Origin: Nonomuraea wenchangensis
GTDB lineage: Bacteria; Actinomycetota; Actinomycetes; Streptosporangiales; Streptosporangiaceae
Length of the DNA stretch: 64,000 nucleotides
Assembly (NCBI RefSeq): GCF_900111685.1
Contig: NZ_FOHX01000003.1
Span: 671,500-735,499, forward strand
Direction: 5' to 3'
A model generated the notes under the pieces. It worked only from the letters and a program-made list of their open reading frames with translations. It was not told the DNA's origin and ran no database searches. Both the position numbers and the translations under genes were made by a program. Below are positions 15,338 through 25,865 of this stretch, in pieces. Each line of letters starts with the position of its first letter. Within the stretch, counting starts at the first letter, position 1.

Positions 15338-17149
15338 ATGCCGGCGCCTGGCAACGACGACGCGGTGGACGTCAGTGTCGTCATCCCCGCACACAACTGC
15401 CGCGACTACCTGGACAGATGTCTCACGTCCGTGCTGGTGCAGCGGGTGAAGAAGGAGATCGTCGTGGTGGACGACGGCTCCACCGACGGCAGCGCCGACC
15501 TGCTCGACCTCTACGCCGCCTACCACAGGGACAGCGTGCGCGTCGTGCACACCAGGGGCGGGGGCGGCGCCGGCCGCCCACGCAACGTCGGCATCGAGCA
15601 CGCCACCGGCCGCTACGTGTTCTTCTGCGACGCCGACGACTACCTCGGCCCCGAGGCGCTGGAACGCATGGTGGCCATGGGCGACCGCAACGGCTCCGAC
15701 ATCGTCCTCGGCAAGATCGTCGGGCACGGCCGCCGCGCGCCGCAGTCGATGTTCCAGCACAACGCCGACCGCGCCGACCTCGGCGACAGCACCGTCTACA
15801 ACAGCCTGAGCTGCTTCAAGCTGTTCCGCAGGGACCTGCTGGAGCGCCACCGCATCCGCTTCGGCGAGGGCATGCTCGTCGGCGAGGACATCATCTTCAC
15901 CGTCCACGCCTACTGCCACGCCCGGGTCATCTCCGTGGTCGCCGACTACGACTGCTACCACCTGGTGTCCCGGCCCGACGGCAGCAGCATCATGCAGCAG
16001 CCCGGCAGCCGCGACCCGCTCGCCTGGCTCGCCATGATCCGCGAGCCGATCCGGCTCATGGCCCGGCACATCCCGCCCGGCGCGCTCCGCGACCACCTGC
16101 TGCGCCGGCACTTCAGGCTCGACGCCTTCGCCCAGCTCGGCTCGGTCTTCCTGGAGAGCGACGACATCCGGCGCAAGGACATCGCCCGCGAGGTCGCCGC
16201 CCTGTGCGAGGAGTGGTACACCCCGGGCGTGCACGAGCGGCTCAACAGCATCGACCGGCAGCGGGCCGGCGCGCTCGACGACATCGACCGGCTGGTGCGC
16301 CTGGCCCGCATCGAGAGCGCCACCGTACGCCGCCGGCTGACCGGGCTGCGCTGGGACGGCGACCGCCTGGTGGTGACCGGAGCCGCCCGCCTCGACGGCA
16401 TCAGCAGGGACGACGGGGTCGCCCTGGTCCTGCGCTCGCGCTACGACCCGCACGCCGAGCTGGTCGTCCCCGCCCGGCGCAAGGGCGGCGAGTTCGTCGC
16501 CCCGATCGACGTGGCGGCGCTCGACTCCGGCATCTGGGACCTCCGGGTCGCGGTCGAGCTGGAGGGCGTGGTGCGTCACGGCCGGCTCGGCGCCGAGCGC
16601 GACAAGAGCGTCACCCGGCCGGAGCCCAGGCTGGTGGGCGAGATGGCGGTGCTCCCTTACTTCACCCGCGACAACGGCAACCTGAGCATCGACGTCGGCG
16701 GGCACGTGGTGGACGTGCCGGGCGCGGTGCGGCTGCTGCGCACCCGCTGGTCGCTCGGGCACCGGCTGCAGCTGCACGGCGAGGTGAGCGTCGCCGGGTC
16801 CACCCCGTCCGCCGCGGCGGTCCGGCAGCTCGTCTGGCGCGAGCGGCGCAGCGGGCGCGAGCGGGCCGAGCCGGTGACGGCGCTGTCCGGCGGCGCTTTC
16901 ACGGCCCGGCCCTCGATCGGGCGGCTCGCGCCCGGCACCTGGGACGCCTTCCTGGAGCTCGATCTCGGCGGTCCGCCCGCGCGGTTCAGGATCGAGGCCG
17001 ACGCGGACGCGGTGGCCGCGCCGCGCCGGTGGCCGGGGGTCGCCCTGCTGCGGAGCGTGCGGCCGTACGCGACGTCGGGCAAGGGACGGCTGAGCGCGGT
17101 GGTCAGGCGCATGTCGGCGAGGAGCTTCGCCAGGAGGATTCTCAAGTAA
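15338..17149 (+). CDS. Family 2 glycosyltransferase with C-terminal beta-sheet domain (wall-polymer type)
   Basis: A 603-residue cytoplasmic GT-A enzyme. The nucleotide-sugar binding core has VSVVIPAHNCRDYLDRCL, VVDDGSTDGSADL and the DxD-type FFCDADDYLG. The acceptor-side region has the catalytic-loop element GEDIIFTVHAY. Residues about 330-570 lack GT motifs and read as beta-rich repeats, as in the C-terminal domains of wall teichoic acid glycosyltransferases TarS/TarP and CDP-glycerol enzymes. It probably decorates a cell-wall polymer; donor and acceptor are unknown. ATG 15338 follows a GGGAGTGGTGGAG site. No other wall-polymer gene is adjacent. Confidence 0.85.
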   Translation: MPAPGNDDAVDVSVVIPAHNCRDYLDRCLTSVLVQRVKKEIVVVDDGSTDGSADLLDLYAAYHRDSVRVVHTRGGGGAGRPRNVGIEHATGRYVFFCDADDYLGPEALERMVAMGDRNGSDIVLGKIVGHGRRAPQSMFQHNADRADLGDSTVYNSLSCFKLFRRDLLERHRIRFGEGMLVGEDIIFTVHAYCHARVISVVADYDCYHLVSRPDGSSIMQQPGSRDPLAWLAMIREPIRLMARHIPPGALRDHLLRRHFRLDAFAQLGSVFLESDDIRRKDIAREVAALCEEWYTPGVHERLNSIDRQRAGALDDIDRLVRLARIESATVRRRLTGLRWDGDRLVVTGAARLDGISRDDGVALVLRSRYDPHAELVVPARRKGGEFVAPIDVAALDSGIWDLRVAVELEGVVRHGRLGAERDKSVTRPEPRLVGEMAVLPYFTRDNGNLSIDVGGHVVDVPGAVRLLRTRWSLGHRLQLHGEVSVAGSTPSAAAVRQLVWRERRSGRERAEPVTALSGGAFTARPSIGRLAPGTWDAFLELDLGGPPARFRIEADADAVAAPRRWPGVALLRSVRPYATSGKGRLSAVVRRMSARSFARRILK

Positions 17150-17242
17150 TTGCCACCTATGTGCAGGTGCAACTCGATGTCCTAAAGTAGGGGGTTGTTC
17201 GTCCCCATTTGGTGGGTCGTCCCCTTTTTGGGAGGCAAGGTC

Positions 17243-18256
17243 GTGCACGTACCTGACGGGTTCTTCAATGTGGTGACGTCGATCTCCGCCGGAGCGGTGG
17301 CGGCGGCCGGGGTCGCCGTGTGCCTGCGCGGCGCACGCCGGGAGCTCGACGACCGCACCGCGCCCATGGCCGGGCTGGTCGCGGCCTTCATCTTCGCCGT
17401 CCAGATGCTCAACTTCCCCGTCGCGGCCGGCACCAGCGGGCACCTGCTGGGAGGAGCGCTCGCCGCGATACTCGTCGGACCCTATACCGGCGTCTTGTGC
17501 ATGACCGTGGTCCTCCTCGTCCAGGCCGTGTTCTTCGCCGACGGCGGGCTGACCGCGCTGGGCGTCAACGTCACGATCATGGGCCTGGTCACCGTGCTCG
17601 CCGGATGGGCGGTCTTCCGCGTGGTCACCGGCTTCGCGCGGGGCAAGGGCGGGGTGACGGCGGCGGCCTTCCTGGCGGCGCTGATCTCCGTGCCCGCCTC
17701 GGCGCTGGTGTTCACGCTGCTGTTCTGGATCGGGGGCACCGCGCCGATCTCGGTCGGCGCGGTCGCGGCCGCGATGGGCGGCGTGCACCTGCTCATCGGC
17801 ATCGGCGAGGGCGTCATCACGGCGGTCACCGTCGGCGCGGTCCTGGCCGTCCGGCCCGACCTCGTGTACGGCGCCCGCGGCCTGGCCAAGCCGCTGGTGC
17901 TGCGCGGCGCGGACGGCGAAAGCACGCCCGTCGGCGCCCCCGAGCCCGCGGCGGCCCCGGCGGGAGGGCGGCTCAAGCCGTTCCTGCTCGGCGGCGTCGG
18001 CGTGACGCTGCTGCTGGCCGGGCTCGTGTCGTTCGTCGCCTCGCCCGACCCCGACGGGCTGGAGGCCGTGGCCGAGAACCAGGGCTTCGGCGAGCAGGCC
18101 GGCGAGCACGCCTTCGGCGGATGGGCGCTGGCCGACTACGGCGAGGTCGGCGGGATCCCGGTCGGCATCGCCGGGGTCATCGGCGTCGGGCTGGTGCTGC
18201 TCATCGCCGGAGCGGTGGCCTTCGCCGCCAGGAGCCGCGACGGCGTCAGGGCGTGA
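17243..18256 (+). CDS. cbiM: Cobalt/nickel ECF transporter substrate-binding component, CbiM-CbiN fusion
   Basis: A 337-residue membrane protein. It starts with the invariant metal-binding N-terminus MHVPDG (start GTG 17243, GGGAGG site seven bases upstream), where His2 is a metal ligand. Residues up to about 215 form the CbiM S-component with six to seven helices. A low-complexity linker (APEPAAAPAGG) leads to residues about 235-337, a CbiN-like part with two helices and the family motif SPDPDGLEAVAENQGF. CbiM and CbiN are usually separate genes. It is the first gene of cbiMN-cbiQ-cbiO and takes up Co2+ or Ni2+, e.g. for cobalamin or urease/hydrogenase; which metal cannot be read from the sequence. 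Confidence 0.9.
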   Translation: MHVPDGFFNVVTSISAGAVAAAGVAVCLRGARRELDDRTAPMAGLVAAFIFAVQMLNFPVAAGTSGHLLGGALAAILVGPYTGVLCMTVVLLVQAVFFADGGLTALGVNVTIMGLVTVLAGWAVFRVVTGFARGKGGVTAAAFLAALISVPASALVFTLLFWIGGTAPISVGAVAAAMGGVHLLIGIGEGVITAVTVGAVLAVRPDLVYGARGLAKPLVLRGADGESTPVGAPEPAAAPAGGRLKPFLLGGVGVTLLLAGLVSFVASPDPDGLEAVAENQGFGEQAGEHAFGGWALADYGEVGGIPVGIAGVIGVGLVLLIAGAVAFAARSRDGVRA

Positions 18257-18260
18257 CGAG

Positions 18261-19028
18261 GTGAGCGCGGGCCACCACCACCGGCTCCACCTGCCGGGCG
18301 ACTCCGTCGTGCACCGGCTGCCGCCGCAGTGCAAGCTGCTGGCGGTCCTCGCGTTCGCGATCGTGGTGGTGGCCACCCCGCGGGAGCGGTTCTGGGCGTT
18401 CGCCGCCTACGCCGTGCTGCTCGGCGCGGTCGCGGCGGCCGCCAGGGTGCCGGCCGGGCACATCGCCAGGCGGATGGTGATCGAGGTGCCGTTCGTGCTG
18501 TTCGCGGTGCTCATCCCGGTCATCGGGCTGGGGGAGCGGGTCAGCGTGCTCGGCCTCTCGCTGAGCGTGGAAGGGCTCTGGGCGGCCTGGAACATCCTCG
18601 CCAAGGCCACACTCGGCGTGGTGGCCTCCATCCTGCTGGCCGCCACCACGGAGCCGCGGGTGATCCTGCTCGGCGCGCAGCGGCTGCGGCTGCCGGACCT
18701 GCTCGTGCAGATCGCCATGTTCATGCTGCGCTACATGGACGTGATCCTCGACGAGATGCGCCGGATGCGGGTGGCGCGGGAGTCGCGGGGGTTCGAGGCC
18801 AGGAACGCCCGGCACATCCCGGTGATCGCCCGTTCGGCGGGGGCGCTGTTCATCCGCTCGTACGAGCGGGGCGAGCGGGTGCACCTGGCCATGCTGAGCC
18901 GCGGCTACACCGGCCGGATGCCGATAATGGCAGACATGACGGCATCGACCGCCCAATGGGCCACCGCTCTCGCCCTGCCCGCCGGAGCCTTCGCCGTGCT
19001 GGGCCTCTCCCTGGCGGGGCTCGGGTGA
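18261..19028 (+). CDS. cbiQ: ECF transporter transmembrane protein CbiQ
   Basis: A 255-residue T-component with about five membrane helices. The two coupling motifs that contact the ATPases are present: ARESRGF and MLSRGYTG. GTG 18261 starts four bases after cbiM ends. The stop codon TGA (19026-19028) overlaps the GTG start of cbiO, so the genes are translationally coupled. It links the substrate-binding CbiMN to the ATPase CbiO. Confidence 0.9.
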   Translation: MSAGHHHRLHLPGDSVVHRLPPQCKLLAVLAFAIVVVATPRERFWAFAAYAVLLGAVAAAARVPAGHIARRMVIEVPFVLFAVLIPVIGLGERVSVLGLSLSVEGLWAAWNILAKATLGVVASILLAATTEPRVILLGAQRLRLPDLLVQIAMFMLRYMDVILDEMRRMRVARESRGFEARNARHIPVIARSAGALFIRSYERGERVHLAMLSRGYTGRMPIMADMTASTAQWATALALPAGAFAVLGLSLAGLG

Positions 19029-19777
19029 ACTCCCTGGCTCCGGTGAACTCCCTGGAGGTCAGTCGGCTCGCCTACGCCTACCCGGACGGCACGCAGGCGC
19101 TGTTCGGCGTGGACCTGTCGATCGCCCGCGGCGAGCGGGTGGCGCTCCTCGGCCCCAACGGCGCGGGCAAGACCACGCTCGTCATGCATCTCAACGGCAT
19201 ACTCACCGCCGGCCACGGCACCGTCACCGTGGCCGGCACCCCGGTGCGCAAGGACACGCTCAAGGAGGTCAGGCAGCGCGTCGGCCTGGTCTTCCAGGAC
19301 CCCGACGACCAGCTCTTCATGCCCACGGTCCGCGACGACGTGGCCTTCGGCCCGGCCAACGCCGGCCTGCGCGGCGCGGAGCTGGACCGGGTCGTGACGG
19401 CGGCACTGGAGCGGGTGGGCATGCTGGACGCGATCGACCGGCCGCCGCACCACCTGTCGTTCGGCCAGCGGCGCCGGGTGGCCGTCGCGACCGTGCTCGC
19501 CATGGAGCCCGAGATCCTGGTGCTCGACGAGCCCTCCTCCAACCTCGACCCGGCCGCGCGCCGGGAGCTGGCCGAGATCCTGCGCTCGCTCGACGTGACC
19601 GTGCTCATGGTCACCCACGATCTGCCGTACGCGCTGGAGCTGTGCGAGCGCTCCCTCATCCTGTCCGGCGGGGTGATCGCCGCCGACGGGCCCACCCGTA
19701 AGCTCCTCTCCGACGCGGAGCTGCTGGCCGAGCACCGCCTGGAGCTCCCGTACGGGTTCACGATCCCGGCCGTGTGA
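19025..19777 (+). CDS. cbiO: ECF transporter ATP-binding protein CbiO
   Basis: A 250-residue ABC ATPase. Walker A is GPNGAGKTT, the Q loop is VFQDPDDQLF, the signature is LSFGQRRR (the CbiO variant of LSGGQ), Walker B is ILVLDEPSS and the H loop is VTHDLPY. It powers Co2+/Ni2+ uptake through CbiQ and CbiMN. GTG 19025 overlaps the cbiQ stop. An 18-base duplication repeats GGTGAACTCCCTGG, giving a second possible GTG start at 19043. Confidence 0.92.
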   Translation: MNSLAPVNSLEVSRLAYAYPDGTQALFGVDLSIARGERVALLGPNGAGKTTLVMHLNGILTAGHGTVTVAGTPVRKDTLKEVRQRVGLVFQDPDDQLFMPTVRDDVAFGPANAGLRGAELDRVVTAALERVGMLDAIDRPPHHLSFGQRRRVAVATVLAMEPEILVLDEPSSNLDPAARRELAEILRSLDVTVLMVTHDLPYALELCERSLILSGGVIAADGPTRKLLSDAELLAEHRLELPYGFTIPAV

Positions 19778-19826
19778 CCAGGGCTGTCCCAACTCGCCCG
19801 TTTTATGCGGGTGTTCGTGGTCTGTG

Positions 19827-19847
19827 CATGCCCAGTAAAGGGGCATG
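19827..19847. terminator. Hairpin between cbiO and the STAS gene
   Basis: CATGCCC (19827-19833) pairs with GGGCATG (19841-19847) around a seven-base loop, 50 bases after the cbiO stop. It may end the cbi transcript or form part of the STAS gene leader. No U-run follows. Confidence 0.3.
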
Positions 19848-19881
19848 TCGAAGTACAGTGGCTCATCGAGGAGGGGCCCAA

Positions 19882-20220
19882 ATGAAGCTGCGGCTTGCGC
19901 GACATGCCCTGGGAGACGCCGTGGTGGTGGCCGTTGAGGGAGAGCTCGACCTGTTCACCGCACCGTTCCTCCGGGACGAAGTACGCGACGCCATAAAGCA
20001 GGACAGCGCGAAGCTCGTGCTCGACCTGCAGCAGCTGTCGTTCATGGACTCCAGCGGGCTGTCGGTGCTGATCGAGGCCTGGCGCCTGGCCACCGGAGAG
20101 GGCGGTGGGGTGTCGCTCGCGGCCCCGCAGGCCCCCGTCGCGCGCATCCTGCGCACCACGGGCCTGGACCGCCGGATCAAGGTTTACTCCGACGTGGACA
20201 GCGCCGTGGGCGAGATTTAA
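19882..20220 (+). CDS. STAS-domain anti-sigma factor antagonist
   Basis: A 112-residue SpoIIAA/RsbV-like protein. The phosphorylation loop is FMDSSGLSVL, where the first Ser of SSG is the usual phospho-site. The N-terminal strands (VVVAVEGELDLFTAPFLRDE) match the STAS core. It would bind an anti-sigma kinase in its unphosphorylated form. No anti-sigma or sigma gene is adjacent; the nearest related gene in the window is the PP2C phosphatase at 28673. ATG 19882 follows a GAGGAGGGG site. Confidence 0.9.
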   Translation: MKLRLARHALGDAVVVAVEGELDLFTAPFLRDEVRDAIKQDSAKLVLDLQQLSFMDSSGLSVLIEAWRLATGEGGGVSLAAPQAPVARILRTTGLDRRIKVYSDVDSAVGEI

Positions 20221-20267
20221 CCACCCCCAAGTAGAACTTCATTCGGTTCTCGGGTTAGGGTCCGGCT

Positions 20268-21041
20268 ATGGACGTGAACGGATCCTCAGCAATCATCTCC
20301 GGCGGCGCCAGCGGCCTCGGCGAGGCGACCGCCCGCGAGCTGGCCCGCGCCGGCGCCACCGTGGTCGTGGCCGACCTCAACGAAGAGCGCGGCAAGTCGG
20401 TCGCCGACGAGATCGGCGGCGTCTTCGCCAAGACCGACGTGTCGGACGAGGAGCAGGTGCAGGCGGCCGTGGACGCCGCCGTCGCCACCGGCAAGCCGCT
20501 CCGCGTGGTGGTCAACAGCGCCGGCATCGGCTGGGCCGAGCGCACGGTCAACCGCGACGGCAGCCCGCACAACCCGGCCACCTACCGCAAGGTGATCGAG
20601 GTCAACCTGATCGGCACGTTCAACCTCATGCGCCTGGCGGCGGCCGCCATCGCCAAGACCGAGCCGGCCGACGCCGACGGTCAGCGCGGCGTCGTCGTCA
20701 ACACCGCCTCCGTCGCCGCTCTGGAGGGCCAGACCGGTCAGCTCGCGTACTCGGCCTCCAAGGGCGGCATCGTGGGCATGACCCTGCCCGCGGCGCGCGA
20801 CCTGTCCGCCATCGGCGTCCGGGTCAACACGATCTGCCCCGGCATCATCGACACCCCGATCTACGGCTTCTCGCCCAACTCGGAGGAGTTCAAGGCCAAG
20901 CTGGTCGCGCCGGTCGTCTTCCCCAAGCGCATGGGGCGGGCCGACGAGTTCGCGCACCTGGTGCGCTCGCTGGTCGAGAACGACTACATGAACGGTGAGG
21001 TCATCCGCTTCGACGGCGGCATCCGTTTCCAGCCCAAGTAG
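20268..21041 (+). CDS. SDR-family dehydrogenase, 3-hydroxyacyl-CoA dehydrogenase type 2-like
   Basis: A 257-residue classical short-chain dehydrogenase. The NAD-binding motif is SGGASGLGEATAREL and the following DLN acidic residue favours NAD(H). NSAG, the catalytic Ser (NTASVAALEGQ) and YSASKGG (Tyr-x-x-x-Lys) are present. The long insert after NRDGSPHNPATY resembles human HSD10-type 3-hydroxyacyl-CoA dehydrogenases. A crotonase gene starts 17 bases downstream, so the two probably carry out consecutive beta-oxidation steps. A weak IR, AGAAC-N8-GTTCT, lies just upstream. Confidence 0.9.
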   Translation: MDVNGSSAIISGGASGLGEATARELARAGATVVVADLNEERGKSVADEIGGVFAKTDVSDEEQVQAAVDAAVATGKPLRVVVNSAGIGWAERTVNRDGSPHNPATYRKVIEVNLIGTFNLMRLAAAAIAKTEPADADGQRGVVVNTASVAALEGQTGQLAYSASKGGIVGMTLPAARDLSAIGVRVNTICPGIIDTPIYGFSPNSEEFKAKLVAPVVFPKRMGRADEFAHLVRSLVENDYMNGEVIRFDGGIRFQPK

Positions 21042-21058
21042 CCCCGGGAGTCTTTCTC

Positions 21059-21823
21059 GTGTCTGACGAAGTGCTCGTCGAGGAGTCCGGCAACGTCGCG
21101 ATCCTCACGATCAACCGCCCCAAGGCCCGCAACGCGGTCAACGGCGCGGTGGCGCGCGGGATCGCGGAGGCCCTGGACGGCCTCGACGCCCGCCCCGAGA
21201 TCTCCGCGTACGTCCTGACCGGCGCGGGCGGCACGTTCTGCGCCGGCATGGACCTGAAGGGCTTCCTGACCGGCGACCTGCCGGTGGTGGAGGGACGCGG
21301 CTTCGGCGGCCTCACCGAGGCCCCGCCGAAGAAGCCGCTGGTGGCGGCCGTCGAGGGCTACGCGCTCGCCGGCGGCTTCGAGCTGGCCCTGGCCTGCGAC
21401 CTCATCGTGGCCTCCGCGGAGTCCACCTTCGGCCTGCCGGAGCCCAAGCGCGGCCTCGTGGCCGGCGCGGGCGGCATCATGCGGCTGCCGCGGCGGATCC
21501 CGTACCACGTGGCCATGGAGATGGCGCTGACCGGCGACCACTACCCGGCCTCGCGCCTGTACGAGCTCGGCCTGGTCAACCGGATCGCCGAGCCGGGCAA
21601 GGCCCTTGAGGACGCTCTGGAGCTGGCCCGCAAGATCGCCGCCAACGCGCCGCTGGCCCTCGCCGCGACCAAGAAGGTCGTCATCGAGTCCCAGGACTGG
21701 TCGCTGGAGGAGATGTTCAAGAAGCAAGGTGCGATCATCAACCCGGTCTTCGGCTCGAAGGACGCCATGGAGGGCGCCGCCGCGTTCGCGGAGAAGCGCG
21801 CCCCCCAGTGGAAGGGCGAGTAA
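21059..21823 (+). CDS. Enoyl-CoA hydratase/isomerase (crotonase family)
   Basis: A 254-residue crotonase. The oxyanion-hole segments are TFCAGMDLKGF and EGYALAGGFELALACDL. The position of the first catalytic Glu (PEPKRGLVAGAGG) reads LPEPKRGL, and the second site is less clear, so hydratase versus isomerase activity cannot be fixed. GTG 21059 starts 17 bases after the SDR gene, whose product would act on the hydrated CoA ester. A hairpin terminator follows at 21838. Confidence 0.88.
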   Translation: MSDEVLVEESGNVAILTINRPKARNAVNGAVARGIAEALDGLDARPEISAYVLTGAGGTFCAGMDLKGFLTGDLPVVEGRGFGGLTEAPPKKPLVAAVEGYALAGGFELALACDLIVASAESTFGLPEPKRGLVAGAGGIMRLPRRIPYHVAMEMALTGDHYPASRLYELGLVNRIAEPGKALEDALELARKIAANAPLALAATKKVVIESQDWSLEEMFKKQGAIINPVFGSKDAMEGAAAFAEKRAPQWKGE

Positions 21824-21837
21824 CGCCCTGGTCCCGG

Positions 21838-21867
21838 CCCTCCCGTCCCTGCTCGGGGGCGGGAGGG
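21838..21867 (+). terminator. Hairpin terminator after the SDR-crotonase operon
   Basis: CCCTCCCG (21838-21845) pairs with CGGGAGGG (21860-21867), 15 bases after the crotonase stop. A short CTTAG follows instead of a U-run. Confidence 0.65.
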
Positions 21868-21934
21868 ACTTAGCGCGCGCATAGCTCTCTCCGCTTACGG
21901 TAAAGAAAGAGGGAACAAGCTACCGGGAGAGCGC

Positions 21935-22561
21935 ATGGGCGACTATTCGGGTTCGAGGTTCGACTCCGTCAAGCGAGGCGCGGGGTCGCTGCTCTCGGGC
22001 GCGCTGAGCGCGTTCCTGATCGTGGCCGCCATGCTCGCGATCATGTGGATCGTCGAGATCGTCGACGTCTTCCTCAACGGCGCGCTGGACCAGACCCTGG
22101 CGCTTCGGGGAGGGGATCCCGACCGGCTGTTCGGCATCCTCTTCACGCCGTTCCTGCACGGCGGGTTCGGGCACCTCATCGCCAACTCGCTGCCGCTGCT
22201 CGTGCTGGGCTTCTTCGCCGGCCTGCGCGACCTGCGCAAGTTCTTCTGGGCCACCCTGATCATCATCGTGGTCGGCGGGTTCGGCACGTGGCTGATCAGC
22301 CCCGCGATCCCCACGGTGGGCGCGAGCGGGCTGGTCTTCGGCTACTTCGGCTACATCATGGCCCGGGGGCTGTTCGACCGGCGCCTGCTCGACCTCGCCA
22401 TCGCCGTGGGCGTCGGCATCGCCTACTGGGGGATCCTGGCCGGCCTGCTGCCCAACCAGCCGGGCATCTCCTGGCAGGGACACCTGTGCGGGCTGCTCGC
22501 CGGCGTGCTGGCCGGCTGGCTGCTGCGCCGCAGGACCAAAAAGGAGATCCCCGCCTACTGA
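21935..22561 (+). CDS. Rhomboid-family intramembrane serine protease
   Basis: A 208-residue protein with six to seven predicted helices. The catalytic serine is in TVGASGLVFGY (GxSG-type GASG) and the catalytic histidine in SWQGHLCGLLAG. The conserved HGGFGHLIAN motif marks helix 2. It cleaves transmembrane helices within the bilayer; its substrates are unknown. ATG 21935 follows GGGAG. Its 3' end faces serC 29 bases away. Confidence 0.9.
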   Translation: MGDYSGSRFDSVKRGAGSLLSGALSAFLIVAAMLAIMWIVEIVDVFLNGALDQTLALRGGDPDRLFGILFTPFLHGGFGHLIANSLPLLVLGFFAGLRDLRKFFWATLIIIVVGGFGTWLISPAIPTVGASGLVFGYFGYIMARGLFDRRLLDLAIAVGVGIAYWGILAGLLPNQPGISWQGHLCGLLAGVLAGWLLRRRTKKEIPAY

Positions 22562-22590
22562 GCGCGCAGGCGGGGAACTCGGGCGGAGCG

Positions 22591-23883
<1,293 letters not shown>

Positions 23884-23912
23884 TCACCGGAGCCGGGTCC
23901 GGTCAGGGGGTG

Positions 23913-25019
23913 TCAGAGCTTGCCGACGACCTCGTCGGCGCCCGGCACGTCGCTCAGCGGACGCGAGGACGGGCCGACGTAGTTGGCGCTGGGGCGGACG
24001 AGCCTGCCCGTGCGCTTCTGCTCCAGGATGTGCGCCGCCCAGCCGGCCGTGCGGGCGCAGGTGAACATCGCGGTGAACATGTTGGAGGGAACCTCGGCGA
24101 AGTCGAGCACCACGGCCGCCCAGTACTCCACGTTGGTCGCGAGCACCCGGTCGGGCTTGCGGGCGTGCAGCTCCTCCAGTGCGGCCTGCTCCAGCGCCGC
24201 GGCGACCTCGTACCGGGGAGCGTCGAGCTCCTTGGCGGTGCGGCGCAGCACACGGGCCCGCGGGTCCTCCGCGCGGTAGACGCGGTGGCCGAAGCCCATG
24301 AGCCTGTTGCCCTTGTCGAGCTCGCTCTGCACGTACTTCTTGGCGTCGCCGAGCTGCTCGACGCCCTCGATCATGTGCAGCACGCGGGCCGGGGCCCCGC
24401 CGTGCAGCGGGCCCGACATGGCGCCCACGGCGCCGGAGAGCGAGGCTGCCACGTCGGCGCCGGTGGAGGCGATGACGCGGGCGGTGAACGTGGAGGCGTT
24501 CATGCCGTGCTCGGCGGCGGAGGTCCAGTAGGCGTCGATGGCCTTCACATGCTTGGGATCGGGCTCGCCGCGCCAGCGGACCATGAAACGTTCGACGATG
24601 CTCGTGGCCTGGTCGACCTTGCTCTCGGGAACCATCGGCAGGCCGAGTCCGCGGGCGGACTGCGCCACGAACGACAGGGCCATGACCGAAGCGCGGGCGA
24701 GCTGGTCGCGGGCCTCTTCGTCGCTGATGTCGAGCAGCGGCTTGAAGCCATAGGCCGGAGCCAGCATGGCGAGCGCGCTCTGTACGTCTACGCGGATGTC
24801 ACCGGAGTGGACAGGGATGGGGAACGGCTCCGCCGGGGGCAGACCCGGCTGGAACGTGTTGTCGACCAGCAGGCCCCAAACGTGCCCGAAGGGGACACGG
24901 CCGACCAGCTCTTCGATGTCGACGCCCCGGTATCGAAGGGCGCCCCCTTCTTTGTCCGGTTCCGCGATCTCGGTCTCGAAAGCTACGACGCCTTCAAGTC
25001 CGGGTTTGAAGTCGGACAT
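23913..25019 (-). CDS. Citrate synthase 2 (short actinobacterial form)
   Basis: A 368-residue citrate synthase. The catalytic histidines are in [10 protein letters not shown] (oxaloacetate side) and GPLHGGAP (acetyl-CoA side), with GFGHRVYR in the loop that binds oxaloacetate. The catalytic Asp region is VVLDFAEVP. It is shorter than the main 430-residue gltA product and begins [21 protein letters not shown], as typical second citrate synthases of actinobacteria do. It catalyses acetyl-CoA plus oxaloacetate to citrate. A GGAGG site precedes ATG 25019. It is divergent from pdxH. Confidence 0.94.
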   Translation of the reverse strand: MSDFKPGLEGVVAFETEIAEPDKEGGALRYRGVDIEELVGRVPFGHVWGLLVDNTFQPGLPPAEPFPIPVHSGDIRVDVQSALAMLAPAYGFKPLLDISDEEARDQLARASVMALSFVAQSARGLGLPMVPESKVDQATSIVERFMVRWRGEPDPKHVKAIDAYWTSAAEHGMNASTFTARVIASTGADVAASLSGAVGAMSGPLHGGAPARVLHMIEGVEQLGDAKKYVQSELDKGNRLMGFGHRVYRAEDPRARVLRRTAKELDAPRYEVAAALEQAALEELHARKPDRVLATNVEYWAAVVLDFAEVPSNMFTAMFTCARTAGWAAHILEQKRTGRLVRPSANYVGPSSRPLSDVPGADEVVGKL

Positions 25020-25201
25020 ACTCGGCCGCCTCCCTTTCTGCCATGTTCCGGCAATGCAAAGCCTTGATGTCGAGATACCGGCGGGTCAATTTAACCCCCT
25101 CCCAGCTCGTGCTCGGTCTCCGGACCCGCCGAAGCGCCAAAGCCGCTGGTGGGGAGCGGTGTAGTGGGATCTACCACACGAGCGCGCAACAATACCGTCT
25201 C

Positions 25202-25855
25202 GTGGATGCCACCCCGCGCCCGCCCTCGCTGGCGGGGCTCCGACGCACGTACGAGGGCGAGCCGCTGCTCGAAGCCGATCTCGCGGCCGACCCGTTCGCC
25301 CAGTTCACCCTCTGGTTCCAGGAGGCCACGGCCGCCGGGATCCCGGAGCCCAACGCCATGGTGCTCGCCACCGCCTCCGCGGGCGGCCGGCCGAGCGCCC
25401 GCATCGTCCTGCTCAAGGGCTACGACGAACGCGGCTTCGTCTTCTACACGAACTACGAGTCCCGCAAGGGCCGCGACCTGGCCGAGAACGCCCGCGCGTC
25501 CCTGCTGTTCCCCTGGCACGCCATCCGCCGCCAGGTCCGCGTGGACGGCACCGTGAGCCGCATCTCCCACGAGGAGTCGGCCGAGTACTTCAACTCCCGC
25601 CCGTACGGCTCCCGCATCGGCGCGTGGGCGTCGCGGCAGTCGGCCGTCGTACGCTCGCGGGAGGAGCTGGACGCCCGCTACGAGAAGCTGGCGGCGCGCT
25701 GGCCGGAGGAGCCGCCGGTGCCCGACTTCTGGGGCGGGTTCCGTGTCCATCCGGTGGAGATGGAGTTCTGGCAGGGGCAGCTCGACCGGATGCACGACCG
25801 GCTCCGCTACCGGCGGACGCCACCCGGATGGGTTCTGGAGAGACTTGCACCTTAA
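25202..25855 (+). CDS. pdxH: Pyridoxamine 5'-phosphate oxidase
   Basis: A 217-residue PdxH. FMN- and PLP-binding segments are intact: [53 protein letters not shown], and the C-terminal [12 protein letters not shown] and RLAP end. It oxidises pyridoxamine or pyridoxine phosphate to PLP with oxygen and FMN. GTG 25202 gives the normal length; the longer open frame upstream includes non-homologous residues. It is divergent from citrate synthase and followed 10 bases later by the MFS gene. Confidence 0.95.
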   Translation: MDATPRPPSLAGLRRTYEGEPLLEADLAADPFAQFTLWFQEATAAGIPEPNAMVLATASAGGRPSARIVLLKGYDERGFVFYTNYESRKGRDLAENARASLLFPWHAIRRQVRVDGTVSRISHEESAEYFNSRPYGSRIGAWASRQSAVVRSREELDARYEKLAARWPEEPPVPDFWGGFRVHPVEMEFWQGQLDRMHDRLRYRRTPPGWVLERLAP

Positions 25856-25865
25856 TGTTCGGTAA

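Noticed and set aside
17150..17242. Possible cobalamin riboswitch before cbiM
   Set aside because: Only 93 bases are available and no B12-box-like sequence or fold is visible; a full riboswitch would not fit.
15218..18376. 1052-residue minus-strand open frame
   Set aside because: It lies opposite the GT2 and cbiM genes, is dominated by Arg, Gly, Asp and His, and has no domain; it is a shadow caused by high GC content.
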